Assembly (NCBI GenBank): GCA_030536855.1
Contig: JAUNPK010000001.1
Span: 130,965 to 194,964 of the forward strand
Direction: 5' to 3'
Source: Eubacteriales bacterium
GTDB taxonomy: Bacteria > Bacillota > Clostridia > Lachnospirales > Lachnospiraceae
DNA: 64,000 nucleotides
The translations under genes and the position numbers were made by a program. The notes below the pieces were generated by a model. That model had not been told where the DNA came from and made no database searches. It worked only from the letters and a program-made list of their open reading frames with translations. This document shows, piece by piece, positions 1 to 8,861 of the stretch (positions are counted from its first letter, which is position 1; each line of letters begins with the position of its first letter).

Positions 1-1155
1 GGTTTCCGTCATTCTCTTAGCCGCTCTTCCCGTAGGAGCAGCAAGCCTTATCTCAAGACCTTCCATCTGAAAATACCTGATAATGGTATTGATGATGGTA
101 GTCTTTCCTGTTCCGGGACCTCCGGTAATAATCATAAGTCCGTTATACACTGCCTTGGTTACGGCTTCCCTCTGAATATCATCAAGGGTAATATCCTGAG
201 AGTATTCTATTCTCTTTATTCTGTCCGAAACTTCCTGTGGATTTTCATCGCATTTGATGTCCAGATTTTTTAGCATGTAGGCTATATTTTGTTCGGTGTA
301 GTAGAAAATTCCGGCATACACCTTCTCATTGCCTTCCTTATCCACCTTCACCACAATTTTTTTGTCTATGGAAAGGTCCATAAGGAACTTATCAATATTT
401 TCCAAATCCACGACCAGGAGCTCTCCCACCTGATTTTTCAGCATTTCTTTTGGAAGATATACATGTCCGTTAAGAGATGCCTGATTGAGGCAGTAAAATA
501 TTCCGCTTCGTATTCTGAAATCGGAATCCACCCTAATCCCCACTTTTGCAGCAATCTCGTCAGCAGTTTTAAAGCCGATTCCGTCAATATCATCTGCCAG
601 CTTATATGGATTTTGTTCAATTATGGTGTAAATAGAATTTCCGTACTGCTTGTAAATCTTATTGGAAAGATTCATTGGAATGCCAAATTTCTGAAGATAC
701 ATCATAGCATTACGGATATCTTTCTTATCCGAAAGCTGATTAGCAATATCCATAGCTTTAGCTTCTGTGATTCCCTTAACATTGGAAAGAAGTTCCGGTT
801 CCTCTTCTATTACGCGAAATGTATCATCTCCAAACATATCCACAATTCGTGATGCCATTTTTTCGCCTATTCCCTTGATTATTCCGGAACTAAGATAACG
901 CCGTACAGACTCCTTATCCTCCGGCGCTTTAAACTGGTAAGACGACACCTTAAACTGCATATAATACAGCGGGTGTTTTTCAAATCTGCCCTGGGCAGTA
1001 ATAAATTCACCTGCATTGATATAACTGAACATACCAACACAGGTGACAACTTCACCTTCATATTTTATATCAAAGACTGTGTATCCATTATCTTCATTAC
1101 GATAAATTATATCATCAACAAAGCCCTCAACCTGCGTTACAGACTCGTATTCCAA
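1..1155 (-). CDS. recD2: RecD2-type ATP-dependent DNA helicase, N-terminal part (runs off the window edge)
   Basis: The reading frame is open to the window edge, so about 385 N-terminal residues are present and the helicase C-terminus is missing. It reads as an SF1B 5'-3' helicase: an N-terminal OB-like region, tandem helix-hairpin-helix segments around residues 90-190 (GIGEKMASRIV, GITEAKA, GIGFKTADEIA), then Walker A GGPGTGKTT near residue 355 and LAAPTGRAAKRM. I chose a TTG start at 1155 (protein begins MEYESVTQVEG) because GGAGG lies six bases upstream; no ATG fits. It follows the rod-binding gene by about 20 bases and may be co-transcribed with the flagellar genes. RecD2 proteins act in DNA repair and recombination without RecBC. 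Family call is firm; the TTG start is inferred. Confidence 0.9.
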   Translation of the reverse strand, partial: MEYESVTQVEGFVDDIIYRNEDNGYTVFDIKYEGEVVTCVGMFSYINAGEFITAQGRFEKHPLYYMQFKVSSYQFKAPEDKESVRRYLSSGIIKGIGEKMASRIVDMFGDDTFRVIEEEPELLSNVKGITEAKAMDIANQLSDKKDIRNAMMYLQKFGIPMNLSNKIYKQYGNSIYTIIEQNPYKLADDIDGIGFKTADEIAAKVGIRVDSDFRIRSGIFYCLNQASLNGHVYLPKEMLKNQVGELLVVDLENIDKFLMDLSIDKKIVVKVDKEGNEKVYAGIFYYTEQNIAYMLKNLDIKCDENPQEVSDRIKRIEYSQDITLDDIQREAVTKAVYNGLMIITGGPGTGKTTIINTIIRYFQMEGLEIRLAAPTGRAAKRMTET

Positions 1156-1175
1156 ACTGAGTCCTCCTTCACTGT

Positions 1176-1646
1176 TTAGTTCTCATCCACCTGAATGTCC
1201 CCGGTTTCATTATCCACAATTTCATTATCTCCGGTTACAATGTCTGAAGAATAATTTCTTTTCATCTGTTCATAAAGCATCTGAGCTATTCCAAGACCTG
1301 TCCCACCATTAGATTCGGTAATAACGCTTGCATACTGGGAAATCATTTTATCTCCGAAATAACTGCCCATAGTCTTCGTAGCTGAATCTGTCTCTCCACC
1401 TAAAGATGTAAGAGAGGAGAAAAGAGATGAATCGTCATCGTCATCTCCATCCACTTTAGCCATTTTCTCCATGGTCTTTATAATCTGCTCTACAAAATAA
1501 CTCTCAAAATCCTTACACACCGACATTAATTCGTCATCTGATGCGTTGGAAAAATCTGTGCCATTTATCTTATTGGTAAGAGCTGATGATGTTGCATCGT
1601 ATGTATCCGCATAACTTGTGTTAGGTCCCGAAATCCCATTACTCAT
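1176..1646 (-). CDS. Flagellar rod-binding protein (FlgJ N-terminal-domain type)
   Basis: A 156-residue protein matching the rod-binding domain of FlgJ: the block CKDFESYFVEQIIKTM in the middle and the closing GLGIAQMLYEQMKRN are typical. The C-terminal muramidase domain of enterobacterial FlgJ is absent, which is usual in Clostridia. An acidic Asp/Ser insertion (five consecutive Asp) lies near residue 75. It probably caps or scaffolds assembly of the flagellar rod in the periplasm-equivalent space. It lies 33 bases downstream of an FlgG-type gene in the same operon. Confidence 0.85.
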   Translation of the reverse strand: MSNGISGPNTSYADTYDATSSALTNKINGTDFSNASDDELMSVCKDFESYFVEQIIKTMEKMAKVDGDDDDDSSLFSSLTSLGGETDSATKTMGSYFGDKMISQYASVITESNGGTGLGIAQMLYEQMKRNYSSDIVTGDNEIVDNETGDIQVDEN

Positions 1647-1679
1647 ATGTCAGTTCCTCCATATATCAATAATCGTGGG

Positions 1680-2495
1680 TTATCTCTTAAGTGCGTTAGC
1701 CTGTTCCATCATTGTATCTGACGTCGTAATTGCCTTAGAGCAAAGCTCATAAGCTCTCTGGGCAGTGATAAGATTTACCATCTCAGTTGCCACCTGAACA
1801 TTAGACGCCTCTAAATATCCCTGTCTTAAAGTGCTTCGTTTTCCCACTTCATCATAATCTTCATTAAGCGGTGTTCCTGACGCATCTGTCTCTGCAAGAT
1901 AATTATTCCCAAGCTTCTCAAGTCCTGAAGGATTGGTAAACTGGAATATTCCAAGTTTAATACCTGTCTTCTGTGGATTGTTGGTTTCATCCGGATAAAG
2001 AAGATTTCCGTCTGTATCAATAGTTATCTTAGATGTATTATACTCATCTGAAAAGACAATTGGTGCTCCGTCTGAACTAAGCACCGGGTATCCATCAGAT
2101 GTAGCCAACATCATACCCTCTGTCGCAGTAGCAAAATAAAAATTTCCATTACGGGTATAGACGGTATTTCCATCCAGATCCTGAATGGCAAATAAACCAT
2201 CACCTGATATGGCAAAATCTGTATTACTGTCAGTAGAATTCATTGCACCCTGTGTAAAATGTGATGTTACCGATGCAACTCTTGAGCCCAGTCCAACCTG
2301 AGCAGAAACCGGCTTGAATTCGCCGTTGGCTGAAGTTGTCTTAGACTGCAAATCCTGGTAAAGCAACGATTTAAACTCTGTGGACTCTGATTTATAACCT
2401 GTGGTATTAACATTTGCAAGATTATTGGCAATTGTATCTACGCTTGTCTGCTGCGCCATCATACCTGATGCTGCAGTCCATAATGATCTCATCAT
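1680..2495 (-). CDS. flgG: Flagellar basal-body rod protein, FlgG/FlgF family
   Basis: 271 residues. The N-terminus has the axial-protein signature (SGMMAQQTSVDTIANNLANVNTTGYK) and the C-terminus the matching block (QGYLEASNVQVATEMVNLITAQRAYELCSKAI), which pack together as coiled coils in rod and hook proteins. The central region carries DFAISGDGLFAI and YTRNGNFYF, typical of FlgG and FlgF. It follows a second paralogue, so the pair probably supplies distal and proximal rod subunits. Which is FlgG and which FlgF is not certain; the better C-terminal match made me call this one FlgG. Confidence 0.87.
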   Translation of the reverse strand: MMRSLWTAASGMMAQQTSVDTIANNLANVNTTGYKSESTEFKSLLYQDLQSKTTSANGEFKPVSAQVGLGSRVASVTSHFTQGAMNSTDSNTDFAISGDGLFAIQDLDGNTVYTRNGNFYFATATEGMMLATSDGYPVLSSDGAPIVFSDEYNTSKITIDTDGNLLYPDETNNPQKTGIKLGIFQFTNPSGLEKLGNNYLAETDASGTPLNEDYDEVGKRSTLRQGYLEASNVQVATEMVNLITAQRAYELCSKAITTSDTMMEQANALKR

Positions 2496-2557
2496 AATCT
2501 GTCACCCCTTATCAAACATTACATTTATTAAAATATTGCATTTGTTCCGACATCACA

Positions 2558-3331
2558 TTATAATCTGGAGATATCTACCACTTTGCTAAGCATATCATCA
2601 ATCGTGTTAACTATCTTCTGATTACTCTCAAATTCTCTGGCTATATTAATCATATCGACCATTTCTTCTACAACATTAATATTGGAAGCTTCAAGATATC
2701 CCTGATTGACTGTAGCATTGGATTCAGTAAGCGTTGCTCCATCCACTGCTCTGTACAGATTCTCTCCGTACGCTTCTATGTAATCGTAGTCATCAAAATC
2801 CACAAGTGCAAATGTATCCACATACTCATCACCTGCATAAATTTCTCCTGTAGGTTCCACGCTGAATTCTCCTACATCAGTAGGCAATTGAATCGGATCT
2901 CCGCTTTCCCCCAGTACATAATCACCATCCTTGGTTACCAGATAACCTTCTGAATTCATCTGGAAAGAGCCATCCCTGGTATAAAGTGTTGATGTTTCTC
3001 CTGCTTTGTTGGTAAATGAGATAGAGAAGAATCCTTTTCCGGATAACGCAAAATCATAAGTGCTTCCGGTACTCTGAAAAGCTCCCTGTTCCCAGCTTCT
3101 GTATGTCTCTCCAATCTTGGCTCCCAGACTCAGATTTCCTATATTCTGGTTAACATAATTAACTGTGGCATCCTTAACTTTAATGCCATATACAGAATCA
3201 AAAGACTGGGTAGTCATACCCTCTTTCTTATATCCTGTTGTTGTTGAATTGGCCAGATTGTTAGATACAATGTCCAGACGTTTCTGCTGATTTACCAATC
3301 CTGTGTAGGAGGTGTATAGCCCTTTTACCAT
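2558..3331 (-). CDS. Flagellar basal-body rod protein, FlgF/FlgG family
   Basis: 257 residues from the ATG at 3331 (MVKGLYTSYTGLVNQQ), chosen over an upstream in-frame start because GGAG lies six bases ahead. It has the N-terminal rod motif (LDIVSNNLANSTTTGYKKEG), the central DFALSGKGFFSI and YTRDGSFQMN, and the C-terminal QGYLEASNINVVEEMVDMINIAREFESNQKIV. It is a paralogue of the next gene and is probably the FlgF-type rod protein. Its leader contains a 10-bp RNA hairpin (about 3362-3390) after the mreB terminator, so it may have its own promoter. Confidence 0.85.
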   Translation of the reverse strand: MVKGLYTSYTGLVNQQKRLDIVSNNLANSTTTGYKKEGMTTQSFDSVYGIKVKDATVNYVNQNIGNLSLGAKIGETYRSWEQGAFQSTGSTYDFALSGKGFFSISFTNKAGETSTLYTRDGSFQMNSEGYLVTKDGDYVLGESGDPIQLPTDVGEFSVEPTGEIYAGDEYVDTFALVDFDDYDYIEAYGENLYRAVDGATLTESNATVNQGYLEASNINVVEEMVDMINIAREFESNQKIVNTIDDMLSKVVDISRL

Positions 3332-3428
3332 ATATATCTCCATTCCGGAGCGTTTAACAATGCTGTTTGTGACGCTCCCACGCAAACAGCTGTGTGAATC
3401 TGTACCTGTTGTATTTAGTACCTATAAA

Positions 3429-3461
3429 GAAAAAATGTCCGATTTATTCAATCAGACATTT
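3429..3461 (-). terminator. Rho-independent terminator after mreB
   Basis: On the minus strand a 12-bp stem (AAATGTCTGATT paired with AATCGGACATTT, one wobble) with a five-base loop is followed by a T run. It lies between mreB and the flgF-type gene, so part of the mreB transcription stops here and the rod genes may be read by leakage or from a promoter in 3332-3425. Confidence 0.7.
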
Positions 3462-3549
3462 AACCCTAAACCATTATTTTCATAATTGGTGCAGGCCGCA
3501 CTTTCCGGACAGCATGCACCATCTAAAATGTATTATAATAATTTTCGGA

Positions 3550-4542
3550 TTATTCGTCTCTATATCCTGCAAGGAATTCAATAAATTTTCCTGTACCAAT
3601 AGCAACTGCTGTCATTGGGTCTTCTGCTGTCATTGTATTGATTCCTGTCTTTGCCTCTATAAGATCCTCTAATCCTGAAAGAAGACTTCCGCCACCTGTA
3701 AGAACAATACCTCTGTCTGCAATATCAGAAGCCAATTCAGGTGGTGTCTTTTCAAGCACACTGTGAACAGCTTCAACAATCTGAGATGTTGCCTCTCTTA
3801 AAGCTTCCTCTGTCTCCTCTGATGTTACCTCTACTGTCTTAGGAAGACCTGTAACAAGATTACGTCCTCTTACATTCATAGATGTAACTTCAGCTCTTGG
3901 ATATGCTGATCCTATCTTTATCTTTATCTCCTCAGCAGTTCTTTCACCGATGAGAAGATTGTGTTTCTTTCTCATATATCTTACAAGTGCCTCATCAAAA
4001 TCATCACCTGCAATCTTAATAGATGTACTTACAACAGTTCCGCCAAGAGAAATAACTGCAATATCTGTTGTACCACCACCGATATCAACAATCATATTAC
4101 CGCAAGGTCTTGAAATATCAATGCCCGCACCGATTGCTGCTGCGATTGGCTCCTCGATAATAGCAACTTCTCTTGCTCCTGCCTGAAGAGTAGCATCCTC
4201 AACCGCCTTCTTCTCAACCTCTGTAACCCCTGAAGGTACACAGACACTGATCCTTGGTTTCTTAAGCATTCTCTTGCCGATAGCTTTCTGAATGAAATAC
4301 TTAAGCATTTTCTCAGTTACTGTATAGTCTGAGATAACGCCTTGACGAAGTGGTCTTACAGCAACGATATTACCCGGTGTTCTTCCCAGCATCAATCTTG
4401 CTTCCTCACCAATAGCCTTTATCTTGTTAGTATCTCTGTCGAAAGCAACAACTGAAGGTTCTTTTAAAACAACCCCCTTACCTTTAATATAAACAAGAAT
4501 ACTTGCAGTTCCCAAATCTATTCCAATATCTGTTGATAACAT
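3550..4542 (-). CDS. mreB: MreB/Mbl family actin-like cell-shape protein
   Basis: 330 residues from the ATG at 4542 (MLSTDIGIDLGTAS), chosen because AAGGGG precedes it while the longer frame has no ribosome-binding site. The actin-type ATPase motifs are present: phosphate-1 DIGIDLGTAS, phosphate-2 MIVDIGGGTTDIAVI and adenosine motif GIVLTGGGSLLSGL. MreB/Mbl filaments on the inner membrane guide lateral wall synthesis. Placement ahead of flagellar rod genes is a familiar arrangement in Clostridia and Lachnospiraceae. Whether this is MreB, Mbl or a third paralogue cannot be decided here. Confidence 0.93.
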   Translation of the reverse strand: MLSTDIGIDLGTASILVYIKGKGVVLKEPSVVAFDRDTNKIKAIGEEARLMLGRTPGNIVAVRPLRQGVISDYTVTEKMLKYFIQKAIGKRMLKKPRISVCVPSGVTEVEKKAVEDATLQAGAREVAIIEEPIAAAIGAGIDISRPCGNMIVDIGGGTTDIAVISLGGTVVSTSIKIAGDDFDEALVRYMRKKHNLLIGERTAEEIKIKIGSAYPRAEVTSMNVRGRNLVTGLPKTVEVTSEETEEALREATSQIVEAVHSVLEKTPPELASDIADRGIVLTGGGSLLSGLEDLIEAKTGINTMTAEDPMTAVAIGTGKFIEFLAGYRDE

Positions 4543-4760
4543 ACTTATAAACCCCTTTCTCTCTACAAAAAATCTAATATATCTTAATCCCAAATCCTTA
4601 AGAGATTTGGCGTGGCATTAATTTCACCATAGCTAATCAACATTATATACAAAGATTGGTAAATTTAAAAGTACCTTAACCAAATATTTTTAATATTTTT
4701 GGAAACAGGTCATCACAATACACAATAACCCATAAGGTATAAGATATGCTATCTACATAT

Positions 4761-4787
4761 ATATCGGAACTAATTTTTATTACTTAA
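4761..4787 (-). promoter_or_regulatory. Candidate sigma-D (sigma-28) promoter upstream of mreB-rod operon
   Basis: On the minus strand TTAA is followed after 15 bases by TCCGATAT, close to the flagellar sigma consensus TAAA-N15-GCCGATAA. It lies about 220 bases before the mreB start. The rest of the 4543-4962 gap holds AT-rich leader sequence, one copy of the dispersed palindrome and the metK terminator; I see no gene in it. Confidence 0.5.
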
Positions 4788-4861
4788 CCCTTTTATAAGA
4801 TAAAAATATAGAGAGACAAGAACTAAAAAGTTTATAAAGATTTAATGGAAATTTAATGGAG

Positions 4862-4888
4862 ATTTAATGGGGTCTGACCCCATTAAAT
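4862..4888. repeat. Dispersed palindrome, copy A (core 4869-4881)
   Basis: A perfect palindrome of 27 bases, ATTTAATGGGGTC-T-GACCCCATTAAAT, between metK and mreB. Just upstream the arm sequence recurs twice in decayed form (TTTAATGG at about 4841 and 4852). Flanks AGTTTATAAA and TTTTTATAAA match the other copies. Confidence 0.9.
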
Positions 4889-4895
4889 TTTTATA

Positions 4896-4931
4896 AAGAA
4901 AAAGGCAGGAGCCTGAACGCTATCCTGCCTC
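4896..4931 (-). terminator. Terminator of metK
   Basis: Minus-strand hairpin with arms GAGGCAGGA and TCCTGCCTT followed by TTTTC, 32 bases after the metK stop codon. Confidence 0.8.
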
Positions 4932-4962
4932 ATTTATAAATCACCTTACATATACATTCATA

Positions 4963-6153
4963 TTATGCAAGATACTTCTTTAATGTTTCTGCCTTATCTG
5001 TCTGTTCCCAAGGAAGATTAAGATCAGTTCTTCCAAAATGTCCATAGCTTGCTGTCTGTCTGTAAATAGGTCTTCTAAGATCAAGCATTTTAATAATTCC
5101 TGCCGGTCTTAAATCGAAGTTTTCTCTCACAATTTCAACAATCCTGTCATCCGAAATTTTGCCTGTTCCAAATGTATCAACCATAACTGAAGTAGGCTGT
5201 GCAACACCAATAGCGTAAGATAACTGAATTTCGCACTTATCAGCAATGCCTGATGCAACTATATTCTTTGCAACATAACGAGCTGCATAAGCTGCAGAAC
5301 GGTCAACCTTTGTGCAATCCTTTCCTGAGAAAGCTCCGCCGCCGTGACGTGCATATCCGCCATAAGTATCTACAATTATCTTTCTTCCTGTAAGTCCCGC
5401 ATCTCCATGAGGTCCACCGATTACAAATCTGCCTGTCGGATTGATGAAATATTTAGTATTCTCATCAACAAGTTCCTTAGGAAGTACCTCATCGAAGACA
5501 TACTTCTTTATATCCTTATGAATCTGTTCCTGTGTAACATCCTCATCATGCTGGGTTGAAAGAACAACAGCTTCAAGTCTTACAGGCTTTCCGTTCTCAT
5601 CATACTCTACTGAAACCTGAGTCTTTCCATCCGGTCTTAAATACTTAAGTGTTCCGTCCTTACGAACCTTGGTAAGCTGAAGTGCAAGCTTATGTGCAAG
5701 GGAAATTGGATATGGCATAAGTTCTTCTGTCTCATTTGTTGCATATCCGAACATCATTCCCTGATCTCCGGCGCCAATAGCTTCAATCTGCTCATCACTC
5801 ATTTTATTCTCTCTTGCTTCAAGAGCCTTATCAACACCCATGGCAATATCTGCTGACTGCTGGTCAAGCGCCACCATAACAGCGCATGTATTTCCGTCAA
5901 AGCCTGTCTTTGCATCGTTATAACCAATTTCATTAACAGTCTTTCTTACAATTCCAGGAATATCCAGCTGTGCCTTAGTTGTAATCTCACCCGTTACAAG
6001 TACAAAGCCTGTACAGCTGGCAGTTTCACAAGCCACACGGCTCATTGGGTCCTGTGCCATGCAGGCATCAAGAATGGCATCTGAAATCGCATCGCACATT
6101 TTATCCGGATGTCCCTCTGTTACCGATTCCGAAGTAAATAATCTTTTCTCCAT
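4963..6153 (-). CDS. metK: S-adenosylmethionine synthetase
   Basis: 396 residues, the usual length for MetK. It makes S-adenosylmethionine from methionine and ATP in the cytoplasm. Signature motifs are GHPDKMCD near the start, [28 protein letters not shown] and the phosphate loop GGGAFSGKD. The start at 6153 ([18 protein letters not shown]) has GGAGG six bases upstream; a longer frame begins inside the riboswitch and is not the protein. A SAM-I riboswitch and terminator precede it, giving feedback by its own product. Confidence 0.98.
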   Translation of the reverse strand: MEKRLFTSESVTEGHPDKMCDAISDAILDACMAQDPMSRVACETASCTGFVLVTGEITTKAQLDIPGIVRKTVNEIGYNDAKTGFDGNTCAVMVALDQQSADIAMGVDKALEARENKMSDEQIEAIGAGDQGMMFGYATNETEELMPYPISLAHKLALQLTKVRKDGTLKYLRPDGKTQVSVEYDENGKPVRLEAVVLSTQHDEDVTQEQIHKDIKKYVFDEVLPKELVDENTKYFINPTGRFVIGGPHGDAGLTGRKIIVDTYGGYARHGGGAFSGKDCTKVDRSAAYAARYVAKNIVASGIADKCEIQLSYAIGVAQPTSVMVDTFGTGKISDDRIVEIVRENFDLRPAGIIKMLDLRRPIYRQTASYGHFGRTDLNLPWEQTDKAETLKKYLA

Positions 6154-6219
6154 TAATATCCTCCATTCCGCGTATCTGTCTTTACGCATAATTCTAAGAA
6201 CATTGCTTATATCTTTAGC

Positions 6220-6370
6220 TAAAAAAACGGGCCCTTCAAAAGGACCCGACATCATCAAGATTCGAAATCCTCTTATTGTTCGAATAATCGCTCAGGTTGG
6301 CACCTTCCTGAAAAAGGGGTTGCCGGGCTTCACAGATCCTATGTATCTCCACCACTCTAAATAAGGGATA
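6220..6370 (-). promoter_or_regulatory. SAM-I (S-box) riboswitch with terminator hairpin
   Basis: On the minus strand the S-box core is readable in order: CTTATTTAGAGTGGTGGAG, GGATCTGTGAAGCCCGGCAA, AGGTGCCAACCTGAGCGA. It is followed by a terminator (arms CGGGTCCTT and AAGGGCCCG, then seven T at 6227-6221). SAM binding should favour the terminator and shut off metK, whose start codon is about 65 bases downstream. The aptamer covers roughly 6270-6368. Confidence 0.95.
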
Positions 6371-6432
6371 TAATCAATATTCAGTTTAATGTTACAAAAT
6401 GCATCATTTCTCAACAATACATCTCTCACTAG

Positions 6433-6461
6433 ATACTACACAATTAATATCTTTTAGTCAA
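6433..6461 (-). promoter_or_regulatory. Sigma-A promoter of metK riboswitch transcript
   Basis: Minus strand TTGACT, 17-base spacer, TAGTAT. It would place the transcript start about 60 bases before the S-box. It stands back to back with the promoter of the HD-GYP gene; their -35 elements are eight bases apart. Confidence 0.7.
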
Positions 6462-6469
6462 TAGCCGAA

Positions 6470-6498
6470 TTGACATTTTTATATATAAACTCTATAAT
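6470..6498 (+). promoter_or_regulatory. Consensus sigma-A promoter of the HD-GYP gene
   Basis: TTGACA, 17-base spacer, TATAAT: a perfect consensus, about 50 bases before the start codon at 6546. Confidence 0.85.
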
Positions 6499-6545
6499 CT
6501 ATTTATATTTTATAAAAGTTTACGCACGTTACGGGGACAGAAATT

Positions 6546-7646
6546 ATGAACGAAAAGACAATATTTATATTTGATGCAGAAGAGGGAATGCGCATATCAC
6601 AAGATGTTATCCTGCCTGACGGCAACATTTTGGTAAAAAAGGGGACCGCTTTGGATATGAACCTTATATCTACCATATCCGGATATCACATTCTGGAAAT
6701 CAATGTCTATGATGAAGTTGCCGAGAACTATGATGCCAATTACAGTGCATCATCTTCCTTAGGCGAAAGCGAACAGTATTACGATAAGATTCGTAATTCA
6801 AAGGAATTCGAAATTTTCAATGAGAGTTACAAAGCTAATGTTGATATGGTTAAACAACAGCTTAACCATGTTGTCACCACCGGTGCTCCTATCGATCCGG
6901 ATGAGCTTCTTAAAGGAACAATGAAGATTGTTGCTACAAACACCAACAGTCTCCAGCTTTTTGACATGCTTCATGTCATGCGTCACATGGATGACCTTAC
7001 ATATGTTCATTCGATTAATGTAGCTCTTATCAGTTCGGTTATCGGAAAGTTAATGAATTACAGCGAAGAAGAAATTAAGCTCCTTACTCTTTGCGGGCTT
7101 CTCCATGATATAGGAAAGCTCCTTATCCCTGATGAAATTCTTAACAAGCCGGGAAAGCTAACAGACAACGAATACGCAATAATGAAAAAGCATGTTAACC
7201 TGGGTTATGAGCAGTTAAAAACTCAGAATCTGGATATAAGAATCAAGGAAGTCTCTCTGTTGCACCACGAAAAATGTGACGGCACCGGATATCCTTTCGG
7301 ATTGAAAAGCAAAGATATTCCAGCCTGCGCCAAGATTGTCACTATTGCAGATGTGTACGATGCAATGACAGCTAACAGAGTTTATCGTGGTTCCATCTGC
7401 CCGTTTGAGGTAATTGATATTATGCAGGCAGATGCTTTTACAAAATATGATCCTATTTATATCATTCCGTTTCTTAAGAAGGTGGCAGGTTCCTATATTC
7501 ATACAGACGTGAAACTGTCAGACGGAAGAACAGGCAAAGTAATTCTTATTAACGACAATGCTTTACACAAACCATCAGTACTTGTAGGTAACGAATTAAT
7601 AGACCTTTCAAAAAAGAAAGATTTAAAAATAATTTCCATGTTATAA
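6546..7646 (+). CDS. HD-GYP domain phosphodiesterase (probable c-di-GMP hydrolase)
   Basis: 366 residues. The C-terminal two thirds is an HD-GYP domain: HSINVALIS, LCGLLHDIGKLLIP with the metal-binding His-Asp pair, HHEKCDGTGYP matching the HHExxDGxGYP signature, and the IVTIADVYDAMTANRVYR block. Such enzymes degrade the second messenger cyclic di-GMP, which controls motility and surface attachment. The first 150 residues lack a recognised sensor domain and no membrane segment is seen, so it is probably cytoplasmic. It is monocistronic with a strong promoter and its own terminator, and it may act opposite to the GGDEF protein at 34.2 kb. Confidence 0.93.
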   Translation: MNEKTIFIFDAEEGMRISQDVILPDGNILVKKGTALDMNLISTISGYHILEINVYDEVAENYDANYSASSSLGESEQYYDKIRNSKEFEIFNESYKANVDMVKQQLNHVVTTGAPIDPDELLKGTMKIVATNTNSLQLFDMLHVMRHMDDLTYVHSINVALISSVIGKLMNYSEEEIKLLTLCGLLHDIGKLLIPDEILNKPGKLTDNEYAIMKKHVNLGYEQLKTQNLDIRIKEVSLLHHEKCDGTGYPFGLKSKDIPACAKIVTIADVYDAMTANRVYRGSICPFEVIDIMQADAFTKYDPIYIIPFLKKVAGSYIHTDVKLSDGRTGKVILINDNALHKPSVLVGNELIDLSKKKDLKIISML

Positions 7647-7769
7647 CATATTGTATTTCACGGTGTTTTCACCTCATATATGTTCACTTAAAGAAGAGCC
7701 GTCGCGCTAATTATTGATTCGCCCCTCCGGGTAGACATATTTTTATTATCTTACTTGTTTACACGGAAG

Positions 7770-7803
7770 GAGCAGCTCAGATTCAGCGTGACTGCTCTTT
7801 TTT
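7770..7803 (+). terminator. Terminator after the HD-GYP gene
   Basis: Arms GAGCAG and CTGCTC with an inner TCA/TGA pairing, followed by TTTTTT. The 120 bases before it (7650-7769) contain no open frame I can support. Confidence 0.75.
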
Positions 7804-7809
7804 AATCAA

Positions 7810-8061
7810 TTACGAAACATGTGCATATTTTTCTTTTGTTGCCATTCCTCCTCGAATGTGTCTTTCCTGCTTATTTACCTCTAACACCTTTCTAACCTCT
7901 GCCGCAAGCAACGGATTAATTTGTTCAAGTCTGGCAGTAACATCCTTATGGGCAGTGCTTTTACTCACCCCAAAATGTTTTGCAGTACTACGCACAGTTG
8001 CTTTATTTTCTATTATGTAATATGCAAGTTCAACAGCTCTTTCTTCTATATATTCCCTCAT
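7810..8061 (-). CDS. spoIIID: Stage III sporulation transcriptional regulator SpoIIID
   Basis: 83 residues, the usual size of this DNA-binding protein, which tunes sigma-E and sigma-K gene expression in the mother cell during sporulation. It aligns with the known family along its length: an opening YIEERAVELAYYIIE, the helix-turn-helix TVRSTAKHFGVSKSTAHKDV and the basic tail segment RHIRGGMATKEKY. The start codon directly abuts the T run of the preceding gene's terminator, and the only ribosome-binding-like bases (AGGG) are in the 3' arm of that hairpin. Together with spoIIR and the SPOCS protein it argues for a sporulating ancestry. Confidence 0.95.
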   Translation of the reverse strand: MREYIEERAVELAYYIIENKATVRSTAKHFGVSKSTAHKDVTARLEQINPLLAAEVRKVLEVNKQERHIRGGMATKEKYAHVS

Positions 8062-8106
8062 AAAAAAATGCCCTGCATAGTATCGTTTTTACAATCTATG
8101 CAGGAC
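8062..8106 (-). terminator. Terminator of the AIM24 gene overlapping the spoIIID translation start
   Basis: Minus strand arms GTCCTGCATAG and CTATGCAGGGC (11 bp) then seven T, ending one base pair before the spoIIID ATG. The 3' arm contains the only plausible Shine-Dalgarno bases for spoIIID. Confidence 0.85.
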
Positions 8107-8126
8107 ATACAATTATTATTCTGTAA

Positions 8127-8861
8127 TTATAAAGGTGCGAGAAGAACTTTTCCAACTCCACGATATACATTAACAAATCTTTCAGCATCTTCAGGCGCAT
8201 TGGTAGCTCTCTCAACTGTGTAGCTAAGACTCTGGCTTCTTGCTACAACATAATCCCCATCCACCTTAAGCTCATCATTATTAAGCATAACCTCAATCAA
8301 TTCTTCTCTTGGATACTGGGACTGGATTACCACGAGACCTGAACCCACAAGGCAAGTGTCAAAAACTCCTTCCATCACTCTGGAATCCGCACCTTTTCTG
8401 GCAATTGTGCTCACTCCTACTGTCGCGTTGCAAGCATAGAAGTTCTTATCATTGATTACCATTCCGTTCCACATTCCAACATCTTCAATAATCAAATTAT
8501 TATAAGTTGCATCAAACATAATCAGTCCATTACCCTGATATAAATGCTTTGCAGCTGAACGTGCAGCATCCGCATCTCCCAACATCTGTTTTGCATAATC
8601 ACTTATTTCACTGTAATTAGATGCTATCTGAATCTGACCTGCTGACCACTGTAATGCTCCTGCCCTTCCTATTACTGAATTATACTGGTCTACTCCGAAA
8701 GAAGCCTGCCTTTTCCTTGTCTCTGTCTGAGAAGCATAGTATATGCTTTCAGCTTTATCCAAATCAGAAACCACCTCACGGTTATATTCAAAAATACTAA
8801 TATTCCCCTTCTGAGATACTAATCGTCTGTTTCTTGTATTAGCGATGTTTATATTATACAT
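8127..8861 (-). CDS. AIM24 family protein
   Basis: 244 residues from the ATG at 8861, which has GGGAGG five bases upstream. The repeated beta-rich pattern with AGALQWSAGQIQI, YQGNGLIMFDATYNNLIIEDVG-type turns and GLVVIQSQYPREEL is typical of the AIM24 (formerly DUF124) family, which is widespread in Firmicutes. Function in bacteria is not established. No signal peptide or membrane segment is seen. It is followed by a strong terminator that runs into spoIIID. Confidence 0.75.
   Translation of the reverse strand: MYNINIANTRNRRLVSQKGNISIFEYNREVVSDLDKAESIYYASQTETRKRQASFGVDQYNSVIGRAGALQWSAGQIQIASNYSEISDYAKQMLGDADAARSAAKHLYQGNGLIMFDATYNNLIIEDVGMWNGMVINDKNFYACNATVGVSTIARKGADSRVMEGVFDTCLVGSGLVVIQSQYPREELIEVMLNNDELKVDGDYVVARSQSLSYTVERATNAPEDAERFVNVYRGVGKVLLAPL

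Noticed and set aside
289-852. Plus-strand open frame of 187 codons
   Set aside because: It lies antisense to recD2, whose minus-strand frame has clear helicase motifs; composition is not protein-like.
6153-6258. N-terminal extension of MetK
   Set aside because: The added codons fall in the riboswitch terminator region; GGAGG marks the internal start and homologues begin there.
7650-7769. Possible 6S-like or other small RNA after the HD-GYP gene
   Set aside because: Only the terminal hairpin is convincing; I could not find a conserved fold by eye.
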